From positions 124,001 to 188,000 of the forward strand of contig CM114273.1 in assembly GCA_050084515.1 (NCBI GenBank): a stretch of DNA of 64,000 bases. The letters are read 5' to 3'. The notes beneath the pieces were generated by a model. That model searched no databases and was not told the origin of the DNA. It worked only from the letters and a program-made list of their open reading frames with translations. The position numbers and the translations under genes are program-made. The stretch is from Blasia pusilla (lineage: Eukaryota > Marchantiophyta > Marchantiopsida > Blasiales). Below, piece after piece: positions 61,503 to 64,000 of this stretch (the stretch's first letter is position 1; each line of letters opens with the position of its first letter).

Positions 61503-63695
61503 TTAGGACGACGGAAGAGGGGAAGAACAACTCGATTCACCGACATCAAAGATCCTTCCGAAGGTGAACAAGAAGACAGTCTCGCATTTCATCACAGAAG
61601 ATGAATTGAAGGCGCACTTGGATAGCGCCATTGACCCACAAGTTTTGAAAGGAGAGTTTGAGAAGCTGCAGCTGAAGTGGCCGCAGCGTGCAATTGGAGA
61701 ATTTGCAAGGAAGGACGAAGAGAATGAGTGGACAAAGCATTGGGCTTTATTCAATGACGTCCGAAAGTACGAAGACCTCCCCAAGAGGAAGATGAAGTTA
61801 GTGAGCAAGGTATTTGTTCAGCTCAAAGTGACGGAGTTGATGAAGGATATGGAGGTCCAGTCTGGCAATGTGGATGAGGGATCTTCGAGAAGAGATAAGA
61901 GACCAAGAGAAGAAGAGAAGAAGACAGTAGAATCCCACGATAACACTTTAAATGAGCAAGAGTGGAAGCTTCATCACCATGAGCGTCGTCATGCCATTAT
62001 CAACAAGGTGGATTTTCAAGGACGCCATACTATCTTCCTTGGATGGTCAAAGAAGAAATATTTGTGTTGAAGAATATATACAAGACGAGAGTGGAGATGA
62101 AGGGCGAGTACAGATGATGGCGGAGGATAGAGGAGGTGGTTTTTATGACCTCTATGTAGGTCGGAGTATGAGCTTTGATGAGCCCGGCGAGAGTTTTGAT
62201 CGGCGTATACATAGCGGTGCTCCTCCCCAAACCTTTCATGGGGAGAGTGCTCCGGATAATAGTGAGGTAATGTCTCGTCTATCATAGTTAGAGAGTTTAA
62301 TAACAAATTTCCAATGCAATTTTGATTTGGCCGCGGAATTCAACGTTTTGAAGGGGAAGTATGAACAACTATTTGAGGAGCACATCAGATTGAAGAAAGA
62401 GATGGAGAGGCTTTTGAACGAATCTATTTCTAGAGATGACCTCCATAGAAGGAAAAGAGCTGTAATGGTTGACCACACAGAGAAGTGGAGGAGAGCATAC
62501 GAGAACATCATGGCAAGACAACAACAAGAGATGGATGAATTTTTGCGATGGAGAGCAAGAGGTAACGTGGGAAAACTCATCCCCTAGACAACCCTCCTTG
62601 AGGGTCGTCTCGTGAAGGAGGTTGATATGATCTTATTTCAACCTATCGAGCAGTTGTGGCCTCCAGCTCTATGCGTAGCATGGGACAATGTCGTAGATCC
62701 AAACGTTGCAAACTATGCCTCTATGATGTTGGCACAAACGCCTCTTAATTTGAACACACAAGTGCAAGATCTTCCAAATTTGATGAAGGCAATCGCAGTA
62801 TGTGAAGGAGGGGCCCTCATGCCAAACAACTAGCCCAAATGCATGATCTGCTTCAACCCAATTGCTGCAAAAGGTTGCTACGTGACAGACACATGTAAAG
62901 CTTGTTATTGGCATCCATATTGTCTTCAGAAGGCCATGCTACTATCTCACAAGTGTCCAACTTGTAGACAAGCTTGGTCAAGAAGACTCTATCAGCTTTT
63001 CGGCATATATTTTCGCGCTCTTGATGGCAATGCACCACCCACCTATTGCAAATTAACCCAAGAGCAAGAAAATTTCAGTATCAGTTTGGGACATCGTAGC
63101 CCCCGATTGAACTATAACCTCGAAGCGAACATAGACGGGGTGGTTCAAGAAAAAATCCCTCGCCAAAAGAGGATTGATCAGGCAATGCAAGTGTGGTTGG
63201 TCCGCTTCATTGACATGTACGATGGAGGAGAGCTCATCCACGGAATAGCCATTGATCTCCAAAATCCAAAAACTTCTTCTTTGCTCAAGGGTTGAATTTA
63301 CAAGAAGTTCAAGACGCCCTCAACACAACTCGACAACTTGTGCGAATCCATCATCAAAATCCATTGATGGATGAGCTTGCTTTGAGGAGACTCGAATGAT
63401 CTTATCATCTTTCTTATGGCAAGATATTCCTCAAAGGACAGAAGGCGGATATCCTCGAACATACTATTATCCTCGTCGAATGCAGGAGGAACTCTTTGGA
63501 TTCTTCGAGAGAGAGTAGGAGATGTTTCCGACACAGCCAACACAAGAAACTGATGATGGTGAAGGTGATGTTAAGTCGGAAAGGACTATTTCTCATGGAG
63601 GTGGGACACGTGTGTCTAGAGCTAGGGGAAGAGGAGGAAGAAATGGTGAGAGGTCGGCACCGGTGTTACATATATCGGACGATGAATCAAATTAA
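61503..63695 (+). pseudogene. Broken coding region: coiled coil, RING-like zinc finger, RG-rich tail with candidate SIM; family unknown
   Basis: I do not recognise the family. Plus-strand frames carry one apparent protein. Part 1 (61503-62070) is charged, with ITEDELKAHLDSAIDP and WTKHWALFNDVRKYEDLP. Part 2 (about 62040-62586) is acidic, then a coiled-coil-like stretch with FNVLKGKYEQLFEEHIRL and a WRRAYENIMARQQQEMDEFL block. Part 3 (62612-63295) holds a RING-like finger at 62840-62966: CMICFNP, then CKACYWHPYC, then CPTC. This matches C-x2-C, C-x2-C-x3-H-x2-C and C-x2-C, but the usual sixth Cys is replaced by Lys. The C-terminus (to 63695) has SRARGRGGRNGERSAP, then VLHISDDES, a hydrophobic-plus-acidic SUMO-interacting-like motif. 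Frames change near 62050 and 63290 and stops occur at 62285, 62585 and 62831, so it is either a pseudogene or an intron-containing gene whose splicing I cannot define. Its position behind a copia element could mean transposon cargo. Confidence 0.5.
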
Positions 63696-64000
63696 AGAGA
63701 ATGAGTTGATATTTATATCTTTGTAATATAAATAAGTATGAGGTTCCTCTCAATCCAGATTTTTTGTGGGGAACTCCTCATTTGTTGTAAAAAATTTAAA
63801 AAAAAAATCAAAATATTCCACTAAGGAAACTTGTGAATATGAGCCGATCACGAATGTTGTCCATGAGGTGAGTTCATGAAATGGATGAAAGTTTTCTCTT
63901 GGGTTATAAATCCTTGGATAAGGTGGAAAATACCATAATTGAATGATTTGTTTGATATAAAGTTTTTTTATTACTAACTCCTAAAAAATTACTAAGTGAT
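63696..64000. other. 3' flank, AT-rich
   Basis: Nothing recognised up to the window edge. Confidence 0.5.

Overview
The window is a stretch of a land-plant nuclear genome. Two spliced housekeeping genes sit in a large, AT-rich landscape of decayed transposable elements. Plant origin follows from both genes resembling plant orthologues and from the repeat mix (Ty1/copia, Ty3/gypsy, CACTA, LINE and hAT-like elements, tRNA-Met primer binding site). The LINE types and intron-rich compact genes make a non-flowering plant (bryophyte, lycophyte or fern) plausible, but that is only an inference. There are no operons, CRISPR arrays or recognisable tRNA/rRNA genes.

Host genes, both + strand. (1) 8868-14293 encodes the GPI-transamidase subunit PIG-U. 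Thirteen exons join in phase to a 469-codon reading frame with its own stop. (2) 22713-29347 encodes a Golgi nucleotide-sugar transporter of the GONST5/UDP-galactose transporter group. Five exons give 333 codons. Intron 3 (about 4.5 kb) carries a complex copia insertion. A diverged, unspliced copy of the 3' part of this gene lies at 16968-17621.

Layout. 1-2871: LTR retroelement pieces (internal region, primer binding site, 1-kb LTR 'LTR-A', gypsy reverse transcriptase remnant). 4770-7290: LTR-A fragment and a decayed LINE. 7.3-14.3 kb: PIG-U and its upstream region. 14.3-21.3 kb: mostly unassigned, with a copia fragment, the transporter pseudogene and a LINE 3' fragment. 21.3-29.35 kb: transporter gene. 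29.35-35.5 kb: AT-rich, nothing recognised. 35.5-46.8 kb: dispersed repeats, a 1.1-kb CA/GA microsatellite island, several copies of a small hAT-like inverted-repeat element, and an LTR-A copy broken by two of them. 46.85-49.3 kb: CACTA transposase pseudogene (- strand). 51.2-56.5 kb: a near full-length LINE bounded on both sides by (TC)n tracts and split by a 493-bp solo LTR ('LTR-B'). 56.9-57.9 kb: about three tandem copies of a 340-bp unit. 58.1-61.3 kb: copia pseudogene split by a solo LTR-A with target duplication. 61.5-63.7 kb: a broken coding region with a coiled coil, a RING-like zinc finger and a candidate SUMO-interacting motif.

The two host genes act in the secretory pathway (GPI-anchor attachment in the ER, sugar-nucleotide import into the Golgi), but nothing in the sequence links them functionally. 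The most unusual items are the LINE lodged in (TC)n microsatellite, the fold-back copia insertion with 111-bp flanking direct repeats inside the transporter intron, and the RING/SIM coding remnant.
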